Below, one piece after another: positions 57,608 through 64,000 of a DNA stretch of 64,000 nt. The DNA is from Pseudomonadota bacterium. GTDB taxonomy: Bacteria; Pseudomonadota; Alphaproteobacteria; Rhizobiales; Beijerinckiaceae. The position numbers and the translations under genes are program-made. The stretch spans positions 62,001 to 126,000 of the forward strand of contig JAJXWB010000009.1 of the NCBI GenBank assembly GCA_021781815.1, given 5' to 3'. The notes beneath the pieces are model-generated. The model was not told the DNA's origin and did not search any database. It saw nothing but the letters and a program-made list of their open reading frames with translations. How positions within the stretch are numbered: the first letter of the stretch is position 1; each line of letters begins with the position of its first letter.

Positions 57608-58677
57608 TGGCGCCCGTTCTGGCGGAGAAGGCGTCGCATCCGCTCGCCGCCTTCGGACTTGACATGTTGGCGCGCGGGGCGGCCCGGCTGCGCGGAGACC
57701 GGCCCGCCATTTCGGAGGCGGGGCCGGCGGCTGCGGCCAGCGCCCTGACCTATCACGACCTCGATCGACTCGTCGTCGCCTTTGCGGCGCGCGCCGTCGA
57801 ATGCGGCCTGGCGGCCGGCGACCGCGTCGTCGTCCTCGGGGCGACGCGCATCGGCGCCGTCGTGGCGATCCTCGGGAGCCTCGCTGCAGGTCTTGAACCT
57901 GTGATCGCGCCAGCTCACTTTACTGCCGGCGCGCTGGCGTTTCTCGCGCAATCGACTGGCGCGACAGCGGTTTTCGGGCCGACGCTGTTCGGCGGCCTCG
58001 ATGCGGAGCAAGTCCTGCTGGAGGCGGCGGCTCTGGCGCCCGATATCCGCGTCGTCGGTTCGCTGGGGCCCGGCATTGGCGACGGAATGATCGATTTTTC
58101 ACAGCAAGGTCTTGGCGGCGGCGGGCAGCCCGCGCGCGTCCATCGCGAGGAGGCGCCGCGAATCGGGCTCGCGCTGCGCGCCGATCAGAGGGCGCCGCGC
58201 GCCACCTTTCTCACGCAAAGCGCCATCGTCGCGCAGGCGCTCGATATCGTCGCGGCGGCGCGGATGACGGCTGACAGTACGATCGTGTCCACGCTGTCGC
58301 CCGCGAGCCCCGCCGGCCTCATCGCAGGTCCGGTCGCCGCCCTGCTCGCCGGCGCGCCGCTCGTGTTGTTTGGACCGTTCGACGCGGCCGGAGTGACGCT
58401 GCTCGTCGACCGCAGCGCTCCCTGCCATCTCATCGCGCCCGAGGTCGTTGGCGAAAATCTCATCCGATCAGGCTTCTGCGGCTCGCTCGCAAGCCTGACG
58501 CTCGCTCGCCCGATCGGCGTGAGCGCCACATTTTCCGTTCGCCAGACCTGTCCTCTGATCCTGCTGCAACCGGACGTCGACGGCCGCCTTGCAGTTTCGA
58601 TGCCGCAGCCGCTTGAAAGCAGCGATTTCACGGGCCATTTTGGGGACTATCCCGCCGAGTCGACGGCTTTCGACTGA
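57604..58677 (+). CDS. Degenerate adenylate-forming (acyl-CoA synthetase-like) protein
   Basis: This 357-residue protein resembles the N-terminal domain of AMP-forming acyl-CoA synthetases: LTYHDLDRLVVAFAARAVECGLAAGDRVVVLGATRIGAVVAILGSLAAGLEPVIAP matches the first half. The ATP P-loop TSGTTGxPKG is missing, and at the equivalent place the sequence reads ATFLTQSAIVAQALDIV. The C-terminal lid domain is also absent. It is therefore unlikely to be an active synthetase. GGTGGAGA and the overlap with the solute-binding protein stop (ATGA) show translational coupling. A role with that transporter component is possible but unproven. Confidence 0.65.
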   Translation: MMAPVLAEKASHPLAAFGLDMLARGAARLRGDRPAISEAGPAAAASALTYHDLDRLVVAFAARAVECGLAAGDRVVVLGATRIGAVVAILGSLAAGLEPVIAPAHFTAGALAFLAQSTGATAVFGPTLFGGLDAEQVLLEAAALAPDIRVVGSLGPGIGDGMIDFSQQGLGGGGQPARVHREEAPRIGLALRADQRAPRATFLTQSAIVAQALDIVAAARMTADSTIVSTLSPASPAGLIAGPVAALLAGAPLVLFGPFDAAGVTLLVDRSAPCHLIAPEVVGENLIRSGFCGSLASLTLARPIGVSATFSVRQTCPLILLQPDVDGRLAVSMPQPLESSDFTGHFGDYPAESTAFD

Positions 58678-58724
58678 ACCGCCCGCAAGAGGCGCTCGCG
58701 CCGGGAAGGTCCGGGAGAGAGATC

Positions 58725-59393
58725 ATGAGCGAGAGTGCTGTCCCACGAAAGGTCACGATCGACATCGTGTCGGATGCTGTCTGTCCGTGGTGCTATATCG
58801 GCAAACGCAATCTCGAAGCCGCGCTCGCCGCCGTGCCCGACGTTCAGGCGGAAATTCGCTGGCGCCCCTTCCAACTCGATCCGACCATTCCGCAAGGCGG
58901 CGTCGACCGTCGCACCTACCTCGAAACCAAGTTCGGAGCGCGCGTCGGCGAACTCCAGGCGCGCGTGACCGAAGCCGGCGCCGTCGCCGGGATCAATTTC
59001 ACCCTTGGCGCGATCAGCCGCGCGCCCAACACGCTGGACGCCCATCGCCTTGTGCGCTGGGCATGGTCGACCGGCGCACAGGATGCGATCGTCGAGCGGT
59101 TGTTCCACGACTATTTCATCGAGGGCAAGGATATCGGCGACCGCGCCGTGCTGATCGAGGCGGCGCGCGCCTGCGGGATGGAGCCGCAGGTCGTCGCCGA
59201 ACTGCTTGAGGGAGACGCCGACAAGGCTGAAGTTCTGACGGAGATCGCAGCCGCCCAGAATCTAGGCGTCACCGGCGTGCCGTTCTTCGTCTTCGACGGC
59301 AAGTTCGGCCTGCCCGGCGCGCAGCCGCCGGAGGTGCTGCAGCGCACGATCGTCAAGGCACTGGAAGAGTCGGCGCGCGACGCGGCAGCCTGA
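58725..59393 (+). CDS. DsbA-family (FrnE/HCCA isomerase-like) oxidoreductase
   Basis: This 222-residue thioredoxin-fold protein with a helical insertion has the active site CPWC at residues 20-23 in SDAVCPWCYIGKRNLE. The cis-proline region GVTGVPFFVFDGKFGLPGAQPPE lies near 176-198. This is the FrnE branch of the DsbA family; the protein lacks a signal peptide and is probably cytoplasmic. It could catalyse disulfide or glutathione-linked chemistry. It follows the synthetase-like gene by 47 bases. Confidence 0.9.
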   Translation: MSESAVPRKVTIDIVSDAVCPWCYIGKRNLEAALAAVPDVQAEIRWRPFQLDPTIPQGGVDRRTYLETKFGARVGELQARVTEAGAVAGINFTLGAISRAPNTLDAHRLVRWAWSTGAQDAIVERLFHDYFIEGKDIGDRAVLIEAARACGMEPQVVAELLEGDADKAEVLTEIAAAQNLGVTGVPFFVFDGKFGLPGAQPPEVLQRTIVKALEESARDAAA

Positions 59394-59399
59394 CCACGC

Positions 59400-60491
59400 T
59401 CAGGTCTTGCGCCAGACAAAGAAAGAGCTGAGCGCAAAGTTCCACACCGAGCCCATGGCTATGCCGGTCATGGCCGCAAGGAACCATAGCTCGTAATTGT
59501 CGTAAATCCACGAGGCGACGCTGACATTGGCGACCGCTCCGACCGCGCAGACCAGATAGAACAGCAGCAGGCCGCGCGTGATCGCGATAACGCCCCTGAG
59601 GCGCGCATCGCGATAGGTGACGGCGTTGTTGATGAGGAAATTCGTGGTCATCGCCGCGATCGTCGCAAGCGTTTGAGCGGTCGTGAACGTCACTTCAAAC
59701 AGCGCCATGGAGAACCGCAGCACAGCGAAATGAATCAGCACGCCCGATACGCCGACCAACGTGAAAAAGATGAAGCGAAGCGGAAGCACGCCGTGCGTCG
59801 CCTTGTTGAGGACAAGGCCGACAAAATCAAGACCAACCCTGGCGTCGAGCTTCGACTCGCCGCTGGTCCGTTCGCGGAACCTGAATCCGATCTCCTCGAT
59901 ACGTAGCGGCTGCTCCGCCGAAGCGATGATATCGACAAGGATTTTGAACCCGGAATCGACGAGTTGCGGCGCGATGAATTCGACAAGTTCCCGCCTGACC
60001 ATGAAGAAGCCGCTCATCAGGTCGTTGAGTTCGACGTTCAGCGCCCGCTTCGCCACCACGGTTCCCCACCGGCTGATCCACGCTCGCAGCGACGAAAATC
60101 CGCCGTCGGCTGAACCGCCCGGGACGTAGCGGCTGCCGACGACAAGATCGACCTCGCCCGAACGCATGCGCGCCAGCATCCGCGGCAGGATTGTTTCGTC
60201 GTGCTGGAGGTCAGCGTCCATCACGGCGACAAAGGGCGCGGACGAACTCAACATGCCTTCGATGCAGGCGCCAGCAAGGCCGCGCCGGTTGACACGACGA
60301 ATGCAGCGGATGCGCGGGTCGCGACTTGCGATTTCCTTGCCAAGGCTCGCCGTGCCGTCCGGACTGTCATCGTCGACGATAATCAATTCCCAAGCCACGC
60401 CATCGAGCGCGGCGCCTGTCCGCTCGATCAGCGTCGGCAGATTCAGGCGTTCGTTGAAAGTCGGGACGACGATGCTGAGTTCGACGATCAA
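59400..60491 (-). CDS. Polyprenol-phosphate glycosyltransferase with GtrA domain
   Basis: This 363-residue protein joins a family 2 glycosyltransferase of the dolichol/polyprenol-phosphate-mannose synthase type (SIVVPTFNERLNLPTLIERTG; DADLQHDE as the metal motif near residue 93; ending about 225) to a C-terminal GtrA-like domain with four helices (about 240-360). It would load a sugar on a polyprenol carrier and help flip it. The start is a TTG (60491) directly after a GGAGGGG ribosome binding site. It is in the same direction as the glycosyltransferase 87 gene, which is upstream by 46 bases, so these two are probably an operon. Confidence 0.9.
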   Translation of the reverse strand: MIVELSIVVPTFNERLNLPTLIERTGAALDGVAWELIIVDDDSPDGTASLGKEIASRDPRIRCIRRVNRRGLAGACIEGMLSSSAPFVAVMDADLQHDETILPRMLARMRSGEVDLVVGSRYVPGGSADGGFSSLRAWISRWGTVVAKRALNVELNDLMSGFFMVRRELVEFIAPQLVDSGFKILVDIIASAEQPLRIEEIGFRFRERTSGESKLDARVGLDFVGLVLNKATHGVLPLRFIFFTLVGVSGVLIHFAVLRFSMALFEVTFTTAQTLATIAAMTTNFLINNAVTYRDARLRGVIAITRGLLLFYLVCAVGAVANVSVASWIYDNYELWFLAAMTGIAMGSVWNFALSSFFVWRKT

Positions 60492-60537
60492 GAAACCCCT
60501 CCGGCGCGATGCAATGGCCCGCAATCGACGCGCACCG

Positions 60538-61770
60538 TCAGGCCACCGCGCCTGTGGAGGCGCCGCGCAGCTCACAGCGTGGGGCGGCCTGTGTGGCCGC
60601 ACGACGCCAGACGCACCAGAACAGCAGCGCGACCGTCAACGGAGCAGCCGATATGTGCGTAGCGCCTGCGAACACCCGTGAAAAGGCCGGAAGCACGAAG
60701 GCCAGCGCCAAAACGGCCTTTTCCCACGGAAGAAAGCCGGCGCGCAGCGCCTGCGCTGTCGTCCACGCGAGCGGAATCGCGAGCAGCGCGAGATCATAAT
60801 CGAGAATATACGGGCTGGTGAGCGCGGCGGCCGTCGCCATGGCGGCGCCCTGTGCGCCGACAGAGACGGATTTACGCAGGACGATCACAAGCGCGAGCAA
60901 TGCGCCCGCGCTCACAGCCGTCTGGCAGGCGTAGGCCAGAGAGGCGCCGCCGCCGAGCAGGCGCACCGCGCCAAACACGCTCTGCAACTTGTCGACGCTC
61001 ATCATCTGGTCGTCGAGCACGGCCCTTGCGGCATGCGTGGAGGCAAAGAACGCGGTCCACGTATCCAGACCGAACGCCATCCAGGACAGAACCATCAACG
61101 CAAGCGCGGTCGCGCCGGCGACGAACAGGACACGCCAGCGCCCAAGCGCGACCAGCGCCACCGGCGCCACGATCGCAAGATGCGGCTTGAAGACGAGGCA
61201 GCCGAACAAGACGCCCGCCAGCAGCGGGCGCCGTTCGAGCGAAAGCGCGGCCGCGCCGAGCAATGCAGTCGTCAGAAAAGCGTTCTGGCCGTGGCCGGCC
61301 GTCACGAAAACCGCCGGAAAGGCCAGAACGGGGAGCAGGCCGATCGCACCCTCGCCAATCCGTCGCACAACGGCCTGATAGGCGTAGCCCGTGCCCAGCA
61401 GCCAGATCGCAAGCGCCGTCAGATAGGGCAGCAAAGCGAGCGGCCAGCAGATCAGCAGATAAATCGGCGGATAGAAGAATGGGTAGAACCCGGTCTGCGC
61501 GCCGAACATCTGTTTCTGCAAGCCGTATTGCGTCGCCATGTCGTAGACGCTAGCGGGCTGGCCGGACAGGGCAAGCTTCGACGCCGTCCAGACGTTGGAA
61601 AAATCCGTGCCGAGCGGCTCGCCGCGCGGATCGACGCCGCCGGACGAGACGGCGAGGAGCCCGATCAGGGCGATCGCGGCAACCCCGGCAAAGATGCGCG
61701 CATAGGCTCGCGCCCGAGCGCCGTCGAGCCAGTCGGCCTCGCGAATCAATCCGATGGAAGGCGTATGCAC
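60538..61770 (-). CDS. Family 87 (DUF2029) polyprenol-dependent glycosyltransferase
   Basis: This 410-residue integral membrane protein has about 10 helices. The first periplasmic loop contains GTDFSNVWTASKLALSGQP (about 53-71), with the acidic motif seen in GT-C enzymes of the GT87 family. A hydrophobic ladder follows (FYPFFYPPIYLLICWPLAL). It probably uses the polyprenol-linked sugar made by the neighbouring GtrA-type transferase, an inference from order and families. Confidence 0.85.
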   Translation of the reverse strand: MHTPSIGLIREADWLDGARARAYARIFAGVAAIALIGLLAVSSGGVDPRGEPLGTDFSNVWTASKLALSGQPASVYDMATQYGLQKQMFGAQTGFYPFFYPPIYLLICWPLALLPYLTALAIWLLGTGYAYQAVVRRIGEGAIGLLPVLAFPAVFVTAGHGQNAFLTTALLGAAALSLERRPLLAGVLFGCLVFKPHLAIVAPVALVALGRWRVLFVAGATALALMVLSWMAFGLDTWTAFFASTHAARAVLDDQMMSVDKLQSVFGAVRLLGGGASLAYACQTAVSAGALLALVIVLRKSVSVGAQGAAMATAAALTSPYILDYDLALLAIPLAWTTAQALRAGFLPWEKAVLALAFVLPAFSRVFAGATHISAAPLTVALLFWCVWRRAATQAAPRCELRGASTGAVA

Positions 61771-61915
61771 GGCGTGACTCCGGGATGCCGGGAGTATGCC
61801 TCGGGACGATGAATGTCGCGTAAATCGATGGCCGCCCTTGAATAGCGCGAGCGCGAACGCTACTTATGCTGCATTGCACAATTCGCCGTGTCCGGGCTGA
61901 AAGGACTGCCATTCC

Positions 61916-62875
61916 ATGCGATTTATCGACCGAGCGCGCGGCCTGTTTGCCGAACCCGAAGCGAATCCCGATACGTTTCACCTGTCTCTGGCGCTGCAGG
62001 GCGGCGGCTCGTTCGGCGCCTTCACCTGGGGCACGCTCGACCGTCTGCTGGACATCGAGAACCTCAAGCTCGACGCAATCAGCGGGGCGAGCGCGGGCGC
62101 GGTCAACGCCGCGCTGCTGGCGGCGGGGCTGATCGAGAACGGCAATGCGGGCGCGCAGGACAAACTGCGCCGCTTCTGGCGGCGAATGAGCGAGGCCGCC
62201 TCCTTTCTGCCGATGGCGGCCATTCCCAGAAGCATGGGCGCGCTGGCGCGGGCGATGTCGCCATACCAGTTCAATCCGTTCGATCTCAATCCGCTGCGCA
62301 GCGCGCTCGCCGACGAAATCGATTTCAAGCGCCTGCGCGCGGAATCGCCGGTGCGGCTTCTGATCGCCGCGACGCGGGTCTCGGACGGCGCTCTGCGCAT
62401 CTTCCGCAATGAGGAGCTGAGCGTCGATGTGGTGCTGGCGTCGGCCTGCCTGCCGCTGATCCACCGTACGGTCGAGATCGACGGCGAAGCTTACTGGGAT
62501 GGCGGCTATGTCGCCAATCCGCCGCTGATCCAGCTCGTGCACGAAACCGACGCGCGCGATGTGCTGATCGTGCAGGTCACGCCGAACCGGAGTACGCGCA
62601 CGCCGGTCGTCAAGCACGAGGTCGTCAAGCGGCTCGAGCAGATCACGTTCAACGCCACCCTGAACGCTGAAATCGAGGCGTTGAAGCTCGCCGCCAGCTT
62701 GCGGGCGACGCCGAAACTGCGGGAACTGCGGATCGACCGCATCGCGGCGGAAGACGAGATCGAGGATCTCGGCGCGCGCAATGCGGCCGATCTGGGATGG
62801 AGTTTCCTCGAACATCTGCACGACGCCGGCCGCCGCTCCGTCGACACGTGGCTTGCGGACCGCGCCGACGCATAG
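61916..62875 (+). CDS. Patatin-like phospholipase family protein
   Basis: This 319-residue hydrolase has the patatin catalytic set. The oxyanion motif is GGGSFG at 29-34, the nucleophile Ser59 lies in GASAG (57-61) and the dyad aspartate is Asp195 in the DGG loop (WDGGYVANPP). It has no signal peptide, so it is cytoplasmic or membrane-associated. Lipid acyl hydrolysis is the likely chemistry. It is followed 66 bases later by the oxidase subunit gene. Confidence 0.9.
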   Translation: MRFIDRARGLFAEPEANPDTFHLSLALQGGGSFGAFTWGTLDRLLDIENLKLDAISGASAGAVNAALLAAGLIENGNAGAQDKLRRFWRRMSEAASFLPMAAIPRSMGALARAMSPYQFNPFDLNPLRSALADEIDFKRLRAESPVRLLIAATRVSDGALRIFRNEELSVDVVLASACLPLIHRTVEIDGEAYWDGGYVANPPLIQLVHETDARDVLIVQVTPNRSTRTPVVKHEVVKRLEQITFNATLNAEIEALKLAASLRATPKLRELRIDRIAAEDEIEDLGARNAADLGWSFLEHLHDAGRRSVDTWLADRADA

Positions 62876-62941
62876 CCGCCACGCCTTCTTCACGATTGTC
62901 CGGCGCCCTATTTCAACGGCGCTGGGGAGAAGGAGCGCGTC

Positions 62942-63091
62942 ATGGCAATGATCGATCACGCCCCGGAAATCACCGACGACGGCGAATATTCCGTCCATCT
63001 CCACAATTACCGCGCCTTCCTGCGCGTGCTGTGGATGAATGTCGCGGCTATCGCGGTCGTACTGATCCTGCTTGCAAGCTTTTTCGGCTGA
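62942..63091 (+). CDS. Bacterial aa3-type cytochrome c oxidase subunit IV (COX4_pro_2)
   Basis: This 49-residue protein is easily missed because of its size. It begins MAMIDHAPEITDDGEYSVH and has one transmembrane helix (about 28-48: RVLWMNVAAIAVVLILLAS) after the HNYRAFL turn, the pattern of COX4_pro_2. This small accessory subunit binds the edge of aa3 oxidases of alphaproteobacteria. GAAGGAG before the ATG (62942) supports it. The rest of the oxidase is not in the window, so its partner lies elsewhere. It converges with glmS, whose stop is 3 bases away. Confidence 0.82.
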   Translation: MAMIDHAPEITDDGEYSVHLHNYRAFLRVLWMNVAAIAVVLILLASFFG

Positions 63092-63094
63092 GCC

Positions 63095-64000
63095 TCACTC
63101 CACGGTGACGCTCTTGGCGAGATTGCGCGGCTGATCGACATCCTTGCCCATGAAAACGGCGGCGTGGTAGGCGAGCAATTGCGCAGGCACAGCATAGACG
63201 ATCGCAGTGAAGTCAGGCGCCATCGGCTTCAGCATAACCGAGCCTTCGAGCTCCGTCGCCACTTCGTCGAGGGCGACCTCGTCGCCGATGAGAATGATGC
63301 GGCCGCCGCGCGCGGCGACTTCCTGCACGTTCGATACTGTCTTTTCGAGCGTTGCGTCTTTGGGCGCGATCACGATGACCGGCATGTCCTCGTCAATGAG
63401 CGCGATTGGGCCGTGCTTCAATTCGCCTGCTGCATAGCCCTCCGCGTGAATGTACGAAATTTCCTTCAGCTTCAGCGCGCCTTCGAGCGCGAGCGGGAAG
63501 GACGTGCCACGCCCGAGGTAGAGCACGCTCCGGGCGTGCGAAATCCCGTGCGCGATCTGCGCGATCCCGTCTTCCTCGCTCAACGCCTGCGCCATCAGGC
63601 CCGGCACGGCTATGAGTTCGCCGACAAGCCGCGCCTCCTCCTCCGCCGAAAGCACGCCACGCGCGCGGCCGAATGCGACCGCCAGACAGGCGAGCACGGC
63701 AAGCTGGCAGGTGAACGCCTTGGTCGAGGCGACGCCGATTTCCGGACCGGCGAGCGTCGGCGCGACGAGGCCCGCCTCGCGCGCGATCGTCGATGTCGGC
63801 ACGTTGACCACGGCGAGGACGTGCTGGCCCTGCGCTTTCGCGTAGCGTAGCGACGCCAGCGTATCGGCCGTTTCGCCGGATTGGGAAATGAGCACGGTCA
63901 CGCCGTCGTCCGCCAGCGGCGCCTCGCGATAGCGGAACTCCGACGCGACATCGATATCGACGGGCAGACGAGCGAACCGCTCGAACCAGTAGCGCGCCAC
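63095..64000 (-). CDS. glmS: Glucosamine-6-phosphate synthase, C-terminal part (cut by the window edge)
   Basis: The visible 301 residues are the isomerase half of glutamine--fructose-6-phosphate aminotransferase, which makes glucosamine-6-phosphate for cell wall and lipid A. Both SIS domains are represented: VLISQSGETADTLASLRYAK, STKAFTCQLAVL and LKLKEISYIHAEGYAAGELKHGPIALI. The protein ends in NLAKSVTVE, the invariant C-terminus of GlmS, where the Lys helps sugar binding. The N-terminal glutaminase domain lies beyond the right edge. Confidence 0.97.
   Translation of the reverse strand: MARYWFERFARLPVDIDVASEFRYREAPLADDGVTVLISQSGETADTLASLRYAKAQGQHVLAVVNVPTSTIAREAGLVAPTLAGPEIGVASTKAFTCQLAVLACLAVAFGRARGVLSAEEEARLVGELIAVPGLMAQALSEEDGIAQIAHGISHARSVLYLGRGTSFPLALEGALKLKEISYIHAEGYAAGELKHGPIALIDEDMPVIVIAPKDATLEKTVSNVQEVAARGGRIILIGDEVALDEVATELEGSVMLKPMAPDFTAIVYAVPAQLLAYHAAVFMGKDVDQPRNLAKSVTVE

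Overview
The window is chromosomal DNA of a GC-rich alphaproteobacterium, most likely a Hyphomicrobiales (Rhizobiales) member. The main reasons are the gene orders tRNA-Leu–tig–clpP–clpX–lon–hup and nuoA-N–birA–rnj–mce–DUF1467, the separate nuoC and nuoD, the IalB and COX4_pro_2 families, and a divergent recG / sdhE-mfd pair. CbbR, a membrane-bound [NiFe] hydrogenase and a CoA-ester lyase of the malyl-CoA lyase type suggest a facultative (chemo- or photo-)autotroph, possibly of the Beijerinckiaceae/Methylocystaceae kind. No gene here fixes the genus. I saw no rRNA operon, CRISPR array, insertion sequence or prophage.

1-9.8 kb is the accessory, energy-related part. It holds the start of a gene divergent from cbbR (possibly a Calvin-cycle gene), cbbR with a palindrome touching its start codon, a BigR/SqrR-type ArsR regulator with the two redox cysteines of persulfide sensors, and an isolated hypC. 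These are followed by a FadL/OmpP1-type outer-membrane protein and a compact hydrogenase operon: maturation protease, short HupH, small subunit, Isp1 (NarI-like b cytochrome), Isp2 (HdrD-like Fe-S protein), large subunit. Small and large subunit genes separated by isp1-isp2 are the mark of group 1e (Isp-type) hydrogenases. A FixK/FNR-like box precedes the operon.

10-28 kb, all on the minus strand, carries the complete 14-subunit complex I operon with one extra small membrane-protein gene between nuoD and nuoE. It runs on into birA, rnj, mce, a DUF1467 gene and tRNA-Lys. Another FixK-like box lies upstream of nuoA. 28-30 kb has tRNA-Asp, a ClpP-like periplasmic protein, a SnoaL/NTF2-like gene whose 5' end looks frameshifted, and tRNA-Val.

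30-38.7 kb is the protein quality-control block: hup, lon, clpX, clpP, tig, tRNA-Leu. An unrelated polytopic membrane protein is inserted in the opposite direction between lon and clpX. Strong terminators follow hup, lon and clpX.

38.8-64 kb is a mixture: an oligopeptidase, a multicopper-oxidase-fold protein that has lost most copper ligands, a flippase-like protein, recG, sdhE, mfd, a DUF502 protein, NAD(P)HX repair, a CoA-ester lyase with a palindromic operator candidate, hspQ, a rhodanese and IalB. After these come a Tat-exported solute-binding protein translationally coupled to a degenerate adenylate-forming protein, a DsbA-like oxidoreductase, two polyprenol-type glycosyltransferases, a patatin-like hydrolase, a 49-residue cytochrome oxidase subunit IV gene, and the 3' part of glmS, which runs off the right edge.
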